From NCBI GenBank assembly GCA_964640435.1, contig CAZXFJ010000018.1, positions 1 through 20,076 on the forward strand: a stretch of 20,076 bases of DNA. Reading direction: 5' to 3'. The translations under genes and the position numbers were made by a program. Shown here in pieces: positions 7,410 to 14,896 of the stretch. The notes beneath the pieces were generated by a model that had not been told where the DNA came from, did no database searches, and was given only the letters and a program-made list of their open reading frames with translations. Numbering within the stretch: position 1 is the first letter of the stretch; each line of letters opens with the position of its first letter. This DNA is from GWA1-39-11 sp964640435 (GTDB lineage: Bacteria; Patescibacteriota; Microgenomatia; Levybacterales; GWA1-39-11).

Positions 7410-7715
7410 TTAATTTGATTCACCTCCTAATGGCTTAAGATATATATGTATTTGATCGAGGCGTAATTTTTTATCTCTATTTTCAAACTCTTGTGCTCTT
7501 TTTATGAATATATCCAGGATGTTTGGGTGAGTTTCAGTAAGCTTGTTGATTGCTGCAAAAGCAACTGATGCTTTTTCTTCCTTAAAAATCTCAAGAATTT
7601 TCTCTGCAAGTACTGCTGCTCTTTTTTTGGACGTTACCCCATATTTCATGTCAATAATGACCTGAACAAGAACGTCTCTTTTAAAATCTGTTTTAAATTG
7701 ATCAAAGTTTTTCAT
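7410..7715 (-). CDS. Hypothetical helical protein, 101 aa, middle gene of the operon
   Basis: I do not recognise it. The whole chain is helical and charged (VITSKKRAAVLAEKILEIFK-like segments, then HPNILDIFIKRAQEFENRDK), ending YLKPLGGESN. It has no membrane segment. The start is joined to the previous gene by TAATATG without a Shine-Dalgarno, and it is joined to the next gene in the same way. Co-translation with two other charged helical proteins suggests parts of one complex; this is inferred from position only. Confidence 0.7.
   Translation of the reverse strand: MKNFDQFKTDFKRDVLVQVIIDMKYGVTSKKRAAVLAEKILEIFKEEKASVAFAAINKLTETHPNILDIFIKRAQEFENRDKKLRLDQIHIYLKPLGGESN
7421..7428 (-). promoter_or_regulatory. 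Shine-Dalgarno AGGAGGTG inside the upstream gene
   Basis: A full-length AGGAGGTG lies in the last codons of the 101-aa gene, 12 bases before the ATG at 7408. The spacing is long, but the site argues that this ATG is used. It is the strongest Shine-Dalgarno I saw in the window. Confidence 0.65.
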
Positions 7716-7716
7716 A

Positions 7717-7944
7717 TTATGCGACTGAATTTATTTTTTCCTTTGTTTCTTTTCCTTGTCGCTCAGACTCTTCTTTTCTATGTGCGGCGGCCTCGGCTTT
7801 TAACAGCTCTATCTCAAGACTTCTTTTGGCTTCTTCCGCTGCCGCCGCATCATACTCAACCTTTGCTACTTTCCCTCGGGCCTCCTGTACGTTTGAGCCC
7901 GGATCTATTTTTTCTTGTTTTAATGATTGTTCGTATGTTTTCAT
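7717..7944 (-). CDS. Small alanine/glutamate-rich helical protein, 75 aa, first gene of the operon
   Basis: I do not recognise it. Residues 20-70 form one long amphipathic helix rich in Ala, Glu and Lys (DAAAAEEAKRSLEIELLKAE), with a disordered start (QEKIDPGSNVQEARG). The composition is low-complexity, so remote homology would be hard to prove. The start is supported by TATACT 7 bases upstream. Its TAA stop leads directly into the 101-aa gene. Confidence 0.65.
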   Translation of the reverse strand: MKTYEQSLKQEKIDPGSNVQEARGKVAKVEYDAAAAEEAKRSLEIELLKAEAAAHRKEESERQGKETKEKINSVA

Positions 7945-7951
7945 TAACTGC

Positions 7952-7957
7952 AGTATA
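7952..7957 (-). promoter_or_regulatory. -10 box of the three-gene operon
   Basis: TATACT on the minus strand, 7 bases before the ATG at 7944. No convincing -35 hexamer is visible at the normal spacing. Confidence 0.45.
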
Positions 7958-8036
7958 TTGCTAATGCTGGCTTTGAACTTGATTTGTGCGTGATAAGAAC
8001 TTCACAAAAAAGTAACAAGCGCGAAGTTAAAAAAGA

Positions 8037-8942
8037 TTAGGAGGTAATTTTCTCAGCAATTAGCTGTCCAAGAGGTAGAACTGTCAGTTTTTCAAAGTCT
8101 TCTTGTTCAGTGAGTGGAATTGAATCAGTTACAAAAACTTCTTTTGATTCTGAGTCTCGAAGAAGCTCAGGTGCGCCCTCTGAAAAAACAGGGTGTGTAC
8201 CAAAAATATACACTGCTTCTGCTCCGTTTGCGTTGAGCGTTTTTACAGCTTGAGCGATTGTTTTTCCTGTAGCGATGATATCATCAACTATAAAGCAGAC
8301 GCCTTTTATTTCCCCTTTATATTCAGCAACTGATACTCCTCCACCTTCATAATCACGATCTTTATTTATATGCACTTGATTAATGTCACCACCGAGGGCT
8401 TCACTTAAAAGATCTAAGCGCCTGATCCCTCCCATATCTGGAGAAACAATAGTAATTTTTTCTTTGTTTGGCTCAATTTCTTTTATTTTCTTTGCAAAAA
8501 TATTAAGCGCTGTTAGATTTTTGACTGGAATTTTAAACATTTCAGGAAGTTTAATTGAATGAGGATCTACAAAAATAACTTCTGATAAACCTGATTCTTC
8601 AAGAAGCTTAATAACAAGCTCGAGTGGTACTGCCTCACCGGGTCTAAAAACATGATCTGCTCGCATATATGGAAAATATGGAATGACTCCAGTTACACGA
8701 TCTGCTCCAGCACGAATTAGAGCATCCGTTAGAAAAGCTATCTGAAGAGTTGATGCGTCAACTGGCATCTCGATAGACTTTACGAGATAAATTTGTTGAC
8801 CAAAAACCTTATTTGCATCCACACGAATACGCTGCTCTGTGTCAGGAAATACCATCACATCCGGATAAATTACTTCGCAATTTAAGTTTTTTGCGAGATT
8901 TTCCGAAAGCGGTTTATTTTGAGGATCACCAACAATAAGCAT
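8037..8942 (-). CDS. prs: Ribose-phosphate pyrophosphokinase (PRPP synthetase)
   Basis: It transfers pyrophosphate from ATP to ribose 5-phosphate, giving PRPP for nucleotide, NAD, histidine and tryptophan synthesis. The PRPP-binding loop is VDDIIATGKT at about residues 219-228. The family segments FPDTEQRIRV (32-41), YFPYMRADHVFRPGEAV (89-105) and VDPHS (125-129) are in place. At 301 residues the length is near normal. The binding loop lacks the DTAGT of classical class I enzymes and is closer to the STGGT form of archaeal-type enzymes, so regulation may differ. The likely start is supported by a -10 box 7 bases upstream. Confidence 0.93.
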   Translation of the reverse strand: MLIVGDPQNKPLSENLAKNLNCEVIYPDVMVFPDTEQRIRVDANKVFGQQIYLVKSIEMPVDASTLQIAFLTDALIRAGADRVTGVIPYFPYMRADHVFRPGEAVPLELVIKLLEESGLSEVIFVDPHSIKLPEMFKIPVKNLTALNIFAKKIKEIEPNKEKITIVSPDMGGIRRLDLLSEALGGDINQVHINKDRDYEGGGVSVAEYKGEIKGVCFIVDDIIATGKTIAQAVKTLNANGAEAVYIFGTHPVFSEGAPELLRDSESKEVFVTDSIPLTEQEDFEKLTVLPLGQLIAEKITS

Positions 8943-8949
8943 GGCAATA

Positions 8950-8977
8950 AAAATACTACCAGATTGGGAATAAACAA
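8950..8977 (-). promoter_or_regulatory. Candidate promoter of prs
   Basis: TTGTTT (8972-8977), a 16-base spacer and TATTTT (8950-8955), then 7 bases to the prs ATG. Both hexamers are partial matches. Confidence 0.4.
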
Positions 8978-8986
8978 ATCAATTGT

Positions 8987-9262
8987 CTATCTTCCGAACA
9001 TTCCACCGAGGCCACCCATTTCTTGCATCTTTGTAGCTGCTTTTTTCTGGGCTTTTTCAATAGCGTCGTTAAGACAATCTTTAAGATCGTTCATTTCTTC
9101 ACCATTTATTTTTACTGAGTGAATTTTCATGTCAGCAGATAGTTCAACTTCTGCGCGACCTTTTTGTTCGTTGATTATTATTTGCTTAAGTGCAGCTTGA
9201 AGCTGCATTGCTTGTTTTCTGAGTTCATTAAGTTCTCCAACTTGTTTTAAAGGATTAAACAT
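8987..9262 (-). CDS. ybaB: YbaB/EbfC-family nucleoid-associated protein
   Basis: YbaB is a small dimeric DNA-binding protein commonly found just downstream of dnaX, as here. At 91 residues it is slightly short. It shows the family pattern: an N-terminal helix (LNELRKQAMQLQAALKQI), the strand segment GRAEVELSADMKIHSVKING, then a second helix (LKDCLNDAIEKAQKKAATKM) and a glycine/methionine tail GGLGGMFGR. Unlike most genes nearby it has a real leader: TATAAT at 9288-9293 and a Shine-Dalgarno AGGTGA 5-6 bases before the ATG. Confidence 0.9.
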   Translation of the reverse strand: MFNPLKQVGELNELRKQAMQLQAALKQIIINEQKGRAEVELSADMKIHSVKINGEEMNDLKDCLNDAIEKAQKKAATKMQEMGGLGGMFGR

Positions 9263-9287
9263 ATAATCACCTACTTTCTTTGGGTTT

Positions 9288-9317
9288 ATTATACCTATTT
9301 TTCGACTAAATTTACAA
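9288..9317 (-). promoter_or_regulatory. Promoter of ybaB inside the dnaX 3' end
   Basis: TTGTAA (9312-9317), an 18-base spacer and a perfect TATAAT (9288-9293) on the minus strand. It overlaps the last codons and stop of dnaX, so ybaB can be made independently of dnaX. The leader is about 20 bases. Confidence 0.6.
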
Positions 9318-10794
9318 CCACGTGGACTTTTTCAGCCAAAATTTCTGATGCTCGCATATCAAGCAATGAACTTGTTTTACCCTCGGTTAATTTGTCACGA
9401 TGAAACTTAAATCTTGTTTCAAATTGAACAGAACCACCTTCTATTGTTACTAAACGACACCCTCTCAAAATTCCAGCAAGTGAATGATTATCGCTTTTCA
9501 CTTTTGAAAGAAACAAAGCATAAAAACTCTCAGGTTTTGATGATGCTTTAAAGAGTTCACCGTGATGATCTTCTGATCCAACCACTTCAACCTCCTCAGT
9601 TACGGTAATTTGTGGAATAGGTGTGTTTTCTATTTTTGCTTCAACAGCCGGAGCTGGTTTTTCTACCTGAACCTCTACTTTTACCTCCTCTTTTACCTGT
9701 TCGATAACCGCTTTTTGAACATTTATTACAGGTGGTTCTGTTTTTATGCTTTCAATACAAAACTCAGCTACAACAAGTTCGAGTGGTAATTGTGGCAAAA
9801 TAGAGACTTTAATATTTTTATAACTTTCATTAACAAGATTTAAAAGCTTTTTAACATCACTTACTGCTAAATCTTTAATATCAAAGACGTCTCTCGTAAG
9901 ACCTGCACGCCCCATTAAAATGTTGTGTAAAATTGAAGCTAAATTCTCAGTTACAATTTTAAAATCACTCCCTTTTTTTGACAACTCTTCAATTATAGAT
10001 AGTGACTCCTTGAGATCTTTTTTTGAAAGACTATCAAGAAGTTTTTTAATTTCCGCATCAATACTTCCAGTTTTATAATTTTTTTCAAGTGTCTCAAGTG
10101 TTATCTTCCCGCCCTCCGCACTAAATGAAAGGTCCTCAAGAATTTTAGCGGCATCTCGAAAAGCTCCTTCTGATAATTTATATACTTCATCTAAAACTTT
10201 GGGGTCTACATTAAGTTTTTCACCTTTAACTATTCGGTTAAGGGAATTTACAATTTCATCTTTTGATGGTTTAACAAATTGAACATGAAAAGCACGAGAA
10301 ATTATAGTTGCGGGAACTTTTTCAAGCTCAGTTGTACATAGAATAAATACAGCATGGTCTGGTGGTTCTTCTAAGGTTTTAAGAAGTGCATTAAAAGCAT
10401 CGGTTGTTAACATGTGAACTTCATCGATAATGTATACCTTTTTACGTAGGGTTGATGGTGCATATTTTATTTTTTCTCGAAGATCACGAATCTCATCAAT
10501 ACCTCGATTTGATGCGGCATCAATTTCAATTACATCAAGGTTTGAACCTCGAGTAATAGATGTACAGGCTTCACAGGAGTTGCATGGTTCTATATTTTTA
10601 TCAGTTCTCTTCTCACAATTAATTGCTTTTGCCAAAATTCTAGCACTTGAAGTTTTGCCAAGTCCTTTAGGACCTGTAAAGAGAAATGCATGAGGTAGCT
10701 CTTTTGCAGAAAGAATTGATGTTAAACGAACTCGAACGGATCCTAGATCAAGTTCTGAAATAGTTTGTGGCCTGTATTTTCTATAATATACCAT
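9295..10794 (-). CDS. dnaX: DNA polymerase III subunit gamma/tau (clamp loader ATPase)
   Basis: This is the AAA+ motor of the clamp loader, which opens the beta clamp and places it on primed DNA. Walker A GPKGLGKTS is at about residues 41-49. The zinc module uses C60, C71, C74 and C77 (CNSCEAC). Walker B YIIDEVH is at 121-127. LLKTLEEPPDHAVFILCTTE is the family sensor-1 region. The SRC motif bearing the arginine finger reads SRAFHVQF, with Ala for Cys but the Arg kept. Domain III follows to about residue 350, then a valine/glutamate-rich linker and a C-terminal domain. The length of 499 residues suits one product; I saw no obvious frameshift signal. Confidence 0.95.
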   Translation of the reverse strand: MVYYRKYRPQTISELDLGSVRVRLTSILSAKELPHAFLFTGPKGLGKTSSARILAKAINCEKRTDKNIEPCNSCEACTSITRGSNLDVIEIDAASNRGIDEIRDLREKIKYAPSTLRKKVYIIDEVHMLTTDAFNALLKTLEEPPDHAVFILCTTELEKVPATIISRAFHVQFVKPSKDEIVNSLNRIVKGEKLNVDPKVLDEVYKLSEGAFRDAAKILEDLSFSAEGGKITLETLEKNYKTGSIDAEIKKLLDSLSKKDLKESLSIIEELSKKGSDFKIVTENLASILHNILMGRAGLTRDVFDIKDLAVSDVKKLLNLVNESYKNIKVSILPQLPLELVVAEFCIESIKTEPPVINVQKAVIEQVKEEVKVEVQVEKPAPAVEAKIENTPIPQITVTEEVEVVGSEDHHGELFKASSKPESFYALFLSKVKSDNHSLAGILRGCRLVTIEGGSVQFETRFKFHRDKLTEGKTSSLLDMRASEILAEKVHVVVNLVEK

Positions 10795-10812
10795 GTAATA
10801 CTTGGAGATTAG

Positions 10813-10841
10813 ATAATAGATACTAGCTATTTAGAAGTCAA
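10813..10841 (-). promoter_or_regulatory. Promoter of dnaX
   Basis: TTGACT (10836-10841), a 17-base spacer and TATTAT (10813-10818) on the minus strand. The leader to the ATG at 10794 is about 12 bases, without a Shine-Dalgarno. Confidence 0.65.
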
Positions 10842-10846
10842 GCGAT

Positions 10847-11242
10847 TTATTTTGTTACAGGATGGTGGATTCCTAATAGGTGGCGAACTGAATGTTCAAC
10901 AAGCTCACAGGTCCAATCATCTACCATTTTCTTGTATAGCGCTGCTTCTTCTATCACTTTTGGATATGAAATAACAACGTCTCCTAAATACACTTTGTCT
11001 TGAGATCTTGGAACAGCTGGTCCTTCGTTCTGAGGAAAGGATAAAACATTGGTTGTTTTATCTAAATCACGATACTTTTTATTTAGTTGTCGCATTTTAC
11101 GATCCCCAATAATCGCAACAGAAACCTCTGTCGGAATTACGACACCGTTCGCATTTAAGGTATCGATAACCGTTTGCTTAATGCGCTTACGGTTAATCTT
11201 ATACCTGCTTTCAACATAAATAGGTACGGAAATATCTGCCAT
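10847..11242 (-). CDS. ybeY: Endoribonuclease YbeY (rRNA maturation factor)
   Basis: YbeY is a zinc-dependent RNase-like protein needed for 16S rRNA 3'-end processing and ribosome quality control. The metal-binding H-x3-H-x5-H is present as H117, H121 and H127 in EHSVRHLLGIHHP, which corresponds to the usual HGxLHLxGYDH. The substrate groove segment LNKKYRDLDKTTNVLSFP (about 53-70) and YLGDVVISYP (85-94) are typical. Length is 131 residues, at the short end of the family. It lies 8 bases after rpsU in the same direction, a sensible pairing of a 30S protein with a 16S maturation enzyme. Confidence 0.93.
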   Translation of the reverse strand: MADISVPIYVESRYKINRKRIKQTVIDTLNANGVVIPTEVSVAIIGDRKMRQLNKKYRDLDKTTNVLSFPQNEGPAVPRSQDKVYLGDVVISYPKVIEEAALYKKMVDDWTCELVEHSVRHLLGIHHPVTK

Positions 11243-11250
11243 TTGGAAGA

Positions 11251-11439
11251 TTAGTTGTGATTATTGATTTTCGCGAATTTGCGATTAAGCTCTTTTCTAT
11301 ATTTTTTTGCAAGAGAAGGCTTAAGACGAAATTCTCTTTTTTTCATTTCCTGAATAATACCCTCGCTCATTACTTTACGAGAGAATTTTCTTATCATTGC
11401 GTCAGTTGTATCATTTTGTGATTTTTTTACATAAACCAT
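11251..11439 (-). CDS. rpsU: 30S ribosomal protein S21 (bS21)
   Basis: S21 is a small-subunit protein close to the anti-Shine-Dalgarno end of 16S rRNA. The 62-residue product (MVYVKKSQNDTTDAMIRKFS, then EGIIQEMKKREFRLKPSLAK) is the usual basic two-helix form. The open frame extends to 11496, but that would include the promoter. The ATG at 11439 fits the family, with a GGGGGTG element 9 bases upstream. It shares a transcript with ybeY. Confidence 0.9.
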   Translation of the reverse strand: MVYVKKSQNDTTDAMIRKFSRKVMSEGIIQEMKKREFRLKPSLAKKYRKELNRKFAKINNHN

Positions 11440-11490
11440 AAATAAAAACACCCCCTTTGGGTAGCTTTTAAAAGCTATAAGCCTATTATA
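11440..11490 (-). promoter_or_regulatory. rpsU promoter and structured leader
   Basis: TATAAT lies at 11485-11490 on the minus strand, with only a weak -35. The leader of about 39 bases starts with a perfect 16-base palindrome, TAGCTTTTAAAAGCTA (11462-11477). It continues with ACCC-AAA-GGGGGT, a short hairpin whose 3' arm is the likely Shine-Dalgarno. This looks like a leader able to mask its own ribosome site, possibly autoregulation by S21; that role is inferred. Confidence 0.5.
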
Positions 11491-11518
11491 GCGCAACTTT
11501 TGTGAAAAATGAAGCTTA

Positions 11519-11842
11519 TTAGAGGTTTTGCGCTGAAATTGGAGCTCTTAGGTGAAAATGAAGATGATTTATGTCTTGTGCCCCTCCACCGTTTACTGCA
11601 ACTCTATATCCTTGACCCATAAGCTTCTTCTTATCTACAAGTTTTTTTATTGCATCAGATATTGCAAGAATTGTCTTATGATCTGCATGGAAAAAGTCTT
11701 CAATATGATGCTTTGGAATAATTAGAAGATGAATTGGAGACATAGGATGAATATCGGAGAAGACGACGATATCATCATCTTCATATTCAAATTCTTTTGG
11801 TATATCGCCCTTTACAATTTTGCAAAAAATACAGTCGTTCAT
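11519..11842 (-). CDS. HIT-family (HINT-like) nucleotide hydrolase
   Basis: HIT proteins hydrolyse nucleoside phosphoramidates or similar adenosine nucleotides. The histidine triad HLHFH is at residues 93-97. CIFCKIVKGDIP at residues 4-15 is the standard opening with two zinc-type cysteines (C4, C7), and IHLLIIPKHHIEDF (37-50) is the family middle segment. At 107 residues it has normal length. TATAAT lies 7 bases before the ATG, so the mRNA should be leaderless. It sits downstream of the response regulator gene, with its promoter in the 14-base gap. Confidence 0.93.
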   Translation of the reverse strand: MNDCIFCKIVKGDIPKEFEYEDDDIVVFSDIHPMSPIHLLIIPKHHIEDFFHADHKTILAISDAIKKLVDKKKLMGQGYRVAVNGGGAQDINHLHFHLRAPISAQNL

Positions 11843-11849
11843 TTGAATT

Positions 11850-11855
11850 ATTATA
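11850..11855 (-). promoter_or_regulatory. -10 box of the HIT gene
   Basis: A perfect TATAAT on the minus strand, 7 bases before the ATG at 11842. The -35 region would lie within the end of the response regulator gene and shows no clear hexamer. Confidence 0.5.
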
Positions 11856-12215
11856 TCAATTTTTAGATAGGTTTTTATCTATTACCTCAAGTAATTCATC
11901 AACATCAAAAGGTTTTGGAATATAGTCCGTAGCTCCCGCAGCAAATGCTCCTTTATTAGCACTTGGGTGAGCAGACATCATGATAATTGGAAGATTACTC
12001 GTTACTTTATTTTTCCTAAGCTTTTTAACTATGTCACGACCATCCTCACCTGAAATTAAAACATCGAGCAAAACAAGATCTGGTAAATTTTTACCAATTG
12101 TTTTTACAAATTCGCCATTTTTAGAAGTAGTAACCTTATATTTACTGTCTTCAAGAATAATTTTTATGACTTCAAGAATTGCTGGATCATCATCAACAAC
12201 AAGTATTCTTTTCAT
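11856..12215 (-). CDS. Single-domain response regulator (CheY-like receiver)
   Basis: This is a receiver domain of 119 residues with no output domain. The acidic pocket is D8-D9(-D10), the phospho-acceptor is D51 (LLDVLISGEDG), the switch Ser is S81 (MMSAH), and the conserved Lys is K101 (YIPKPF). It is phosphorylated on Asp, most likely by the kinase encoded immediately upstream. The kinase stop and this ATG form TAATATG, which means tight translational coupling. With no DNA-binding part it must act by protein-protein contact or pass the phosphate on. Confidence 0.92.
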   Translation of the reverse strand: MKRILVVDDDPAILEVIKIILEDSKYKVTTSKNGEFVKTIGKNLPDLVLLDVLISGEDGRDIVKKLRKNKVTSNLPIIMMSAHPSANKGAFAAGATDYIPKPFDVDELLEVIDKNLSKN

Positions 12216-12216
12216 A

Positions 12217-14271
12217 TTATTTTTTTGCTGGTAGGCTTAAATGGAATGTTGACCCATTACCCTTTTGACTATCGGCCCATATTTTACCTTTATGTCTCTG
12301 AGCAATTTCACGAGATAAGTATAAACCAATACCAAGTCCTGGAAAAGTCCTTCCTTTCGTATCCTTAACTCTATAAAATCTATCAAAAATTTTATCCATT
12401 TCTTCCTGACTTATTCCTATACCATAATCTTTAACATCAATCCTGACCCCACTTCTTATACTGCTGAGGTCAACATCAACTCGATCAGCATCTGGAGAAT
12501 ATTTGATTGCATTATTAATAAGATTGATCAAAACCTGTGATATTCTATCTTTATCTCCGTTAACAAAACTCTTGATGCCATTTTTTAAAAAGATCTTATG
12601 CGTTTCTGTTGTCAGCTGCAGATCTGAAATTACTTCTTGAACAAGTTCGCTGATATCAAACTTTTCGGTTTTATATGCAAGTTTTCCTGATTTAATTTTA
12701 GTTATATCGAGAAGATCTTGAACGAGTTCTGTTAAATTATTTAACTGCTTGTCAATTCTATCAAGAAAATTGTAACTTCTTTCGTATTCCCTATGTTCTT
12801 TTTTAAGTAGATGTACAAAACCTTTAATACTTGTTATTGGGGTTTTTAACTCATGGCTTGCAATTCCAATAAAATCATCTTTTCGTCGTTCTAGTTCTTT
12901 CGCAAGCGTAATGTCATGCGTTATGCTAACAGATCCCCTTACGGCTCCATCATTATCGACCATTGGACTTGCTTTAACTATTGCCCACCTCTCTTCCCCT
13001 GTTTTTAAGTTAATAGACTTAACGATCTTTTCCGCATTTTGGCCAGTTAAAGCAGCTTTCCTGCCAGGTAGTTCCTTTATTGAAATCGGCCTATCATTCT
13101 CATCAACTACCTTCAGCTGCTTAGTCCAACGTAAAGGACTTTTAAGCATTTTTTGTGGGGTGAGATATCCAGATGATTCTGCTACTGCTTTATTTACAAA
13201 AACAACTCTTGCGTTTTCATCAAAAACAGTTATTCCATCAGCAACTGTCGAAAATATTGTTCTAAGTCTTACTTCTGATGCACGAAGTCTGTCCTCAATC
13301 TTCTTTCTTTTTTTAATTTCTGTCTGTGCATCAAGATATAATCTTGCATTCTCCACAGTTTGACCGGCAAGTCTTCCAATTTCTTCTGCAAACTGTAGAT
13401 CGGACTTATCATAAAGTCTGTTTTCATCAGTTGAAACAAGAGTTATGGACCCAAGTACTTTTTTCCCACTCACTAGAGGAACCATCATCACAGACTTCAA
13501 TTCTAGTTTTTCAATCAGCTTCATGTCTTCTTCTTTTTTAACAGTAGCCCTAATCAATTCTTGTGTAATAAGTGGGTATAGCTCAGATTTGCCTGTTTTT
13601 ATAACTCTATATGTTGCATTATTAGGATCCTTTGGCTCATGTCTCACTTTTTCTTGAAGTTCTTCTGCCCACTTAACCATTTTTGGATCCGTGTGTGCGA
13701 CTGTTATCTGCTGTGGCTCACCATTATCGTTTACCATATGAATTGCTGACCAATCAGCAAGTTCTGGAACAAATAATTTGGCAAGTTTTTTTAAAGCAAG
13801 ATTATATTTAAGAGTTGATGATAATATTGTTTGTGCTTTAAGCAGATATTTTTCGCGGTCTCTCTGTTTTTTCTTTTCTGTATTATCACGATCAAATGCG
13901 GTTGTGCCAATTACATTTCCATCGTGATCAAGCAGTGGATATATTCTCGCAATAACGTGAATTTTTTGTCCATTTTTTTTAACTCTTATTGTTTCGTAAT
14001 CCTCAATCTGAAGTCCGCGGTTAATAAGCTTACTTATGTTGGTAATTTCGTTAAAGTTGTCTTTAGGAACGATTATGGAAAAGTGTTGACCAATTGCTTC
14101 ATGCGCTTTATATCCGAATAATTCTTCAGCAGCTTTATTCCAGGAAGTAATTATTCCATTCAAGTCTCGAGCAATTATTGCACTGTCTGCAGATTCAACT
14201 AAATATTTATATAACAGAAGCTCTTCTTCCTTAGCGAAGGTTTTTTCCTTTGAAGTATTTTTTAATCCCAT
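12217..14271 (-). CDS. Soluble hybrid-sensor histidine kinase, PAS-GAF-PAS-HisKA-HATPase
   Basis: An autophosphorylating sensor of 684 residues. An N-terminal PAS domain covers about residues 20-140 (IIARDLNGIITSWNKAAEEL), a GAF domain about 145-325 (SVMMVPLVSGKKVLGSITLV) and a second PAS about 335-460 (GITVFDENARVVFVNKA). The H-box SHELKTPITSIKGF gives the phosphorylated His. The ATPase domain has the N-box NLINNAIKYSP, G1 DYGIGIS and G2 GLGIGLYLS. No membrane helix is present, so it senses a cytoplasmic cue through PAS/GAF. A GTG at 14280 is possible, but I chose the ATG at 14271. It is followed by its coupled receiver gene. Confidence 0.92.
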   Translation of the reverse strand: MGLKNTSKEKTFAKEEELLLYKYLVESADSAIIARDLNGIITSWNKAAEELFGYKAHEAIGQHFSIIVPKDNFNEITNISKLINRGLQIEDYETIRVKKNGQKIHVIARIYPLLDHDGNVIGTTAFDRDNTEKKKQRDREKYLLKAQTILSSTLKYNLALKKLAKLFVPELADWSAIHMVNDNGEPQQITVAHTDPKMVKWAEELQEKVRHEPKDPNNATYRVIKTGKSELYPLITQELIRATVKKEEDMKLIEKLELKSVMMVPLVSGKKVLGSITLVSTDENRLYDKSDLQFAEEIGRLAGQTVENARLYLDAQTEIKKRKKIEDRLRASEVRLRTIFSTVADGITVFDENARVVFVNKAVAESSGYLTPQKMLKSPLRWTKQLKVVDENDRPISIKELPGRKAALTGQNAEKIVKSINLKTGEERWAIVKASPMVDNDGAVRGSVSITHDITLAKELERRKDDFIGIASHELKTPITSIKGFVHLLKKEHREYERSYNFLDRIDKQLNNLTELVQDLLDITKIKSGKLAYKTEKFDISELVQEVISDLQLTTETHKIFLKNGIKSFVNGDKDRISQVLINLINNAIKYSPDADRVDVDLSSIRSGVRIDVKDYGIGISQEEMDKIFDRFYRVKDTKGRTFPGLGIGLYLSREIAQRHKGKIWADSQKGNGSTFHLSLPAKK

Positions 14272-14369
14272 GGCAAACACAAGCTTTTACATGAAGCTAT
14301 CACATAATGTTAATTAAATGCTTATTAGGAAAATATCATGTAATAGAAATGTAAGAAAAGAATAAGAAG

Positions 14370-14894
14370 TTAAATTTGCTGAGGATAATTTTTAAAACTA
14401 GGATCGCGATACCCACTTGCTTCTTCAAAGTCTCGATTAACCTCTCTGTAGTCGTCATGAAGTGTATTAATTCTTTCAAGTAATCCCATATTTACAGGTA
14501 GTGAAGGATTTTTTAGCCATTTTTCGATAAAAACCTCACCATTCTCAATTAGGGAACTGAACTGATTGTTTAGGCTTATCATTACTCTTTTACTGATCAT
14601 TATTTCAATTTTTTTAGGTAATGCCTCATCTTTAGTGACCAATCTTTGCGAATCACCATGAAGGGCCTTTAGCAATTTACTCTGTAAAACTGCAGTTGGT
14701 GATTCACGTATTACACTTTCAATTGGGTATCTTTTATTCATTAATTTTAATGCAAGTTCGTTGTTGTAATTAATACGTTTAGTAATTAATACAGCAGATC
14801 TTGCATGAAGGATCACCGAGTATTCTTTATTTTCTTCTGTAGATGCCAAAATCTCTTCTGCCTCACGTAGAATATCGTTTTTTTCGAGCTCCAT
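14370..14894 (-). CDS. Hypothetical protein downstream of ychF, 174 aa
   Basis: I do not recognise it. It is a helical, soluble protein with an acidic N-terminus (MELEKNDILREAEEILASTE) and alternating helices to the C-terminus (GLLERINTLHDDYREVNRDF). It has no cysteines or membrane segment. The ATG follows the ychF stop by two bases (TAACGATG), with an AGGA inside the end of ychF as a possible ribosome site, so the two are co-translated. In the 98 bases between this gene and the kinase start I see only a 5-bp hairpin without a T-run. Confidence 0.7.
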   Translation of the reverse strand: MELEKNDILREAEEILASTEENKEYSVILHARSAVLITKRINYNNELALKLMNKRYPIESVIRESPTAVLQSKLLKALHGDSQRLVTKDEALPKKIEIMISKRVMISLNNQFSSLIENGEVFIEKWLKNPSLPVNMGLLERINTLHDDYREVNRDFEEASGYRDPSFKNYPQQI

Positions 14895-14896
14895 CG

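Noticed and set aside
6963..7418. A 151-residue plus-strand frame opposite the coiled-coil gene
   Set aside because: The serine/phenylalanine-rich translation is the typical antisense shadow of a Glu/Lys-rich coding region.
7958..8036. AACTTC/GAAGTT inverted repeat after prs as a terminator
   Set aside because: The loop is about 19 bases and no T-run follows the 3' arm on the minus strand, so it does not fit an intrinsic terminator.
8672..8691. A partial copy of the operator motif (CATATATGGAA) inside prs
   Set aside because: It lies within conserved coding sequence (the FPYMRADH segment), lacks the left half of the palindrome and is remote from any promoter, so it is most likely chance.
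12911..13363. A 150-residue plus-strand frame inside the histidine kinase
   Set aside because: It is antisense to strongly conserved PAS and linker sequence and has no promoter or ribosome site.
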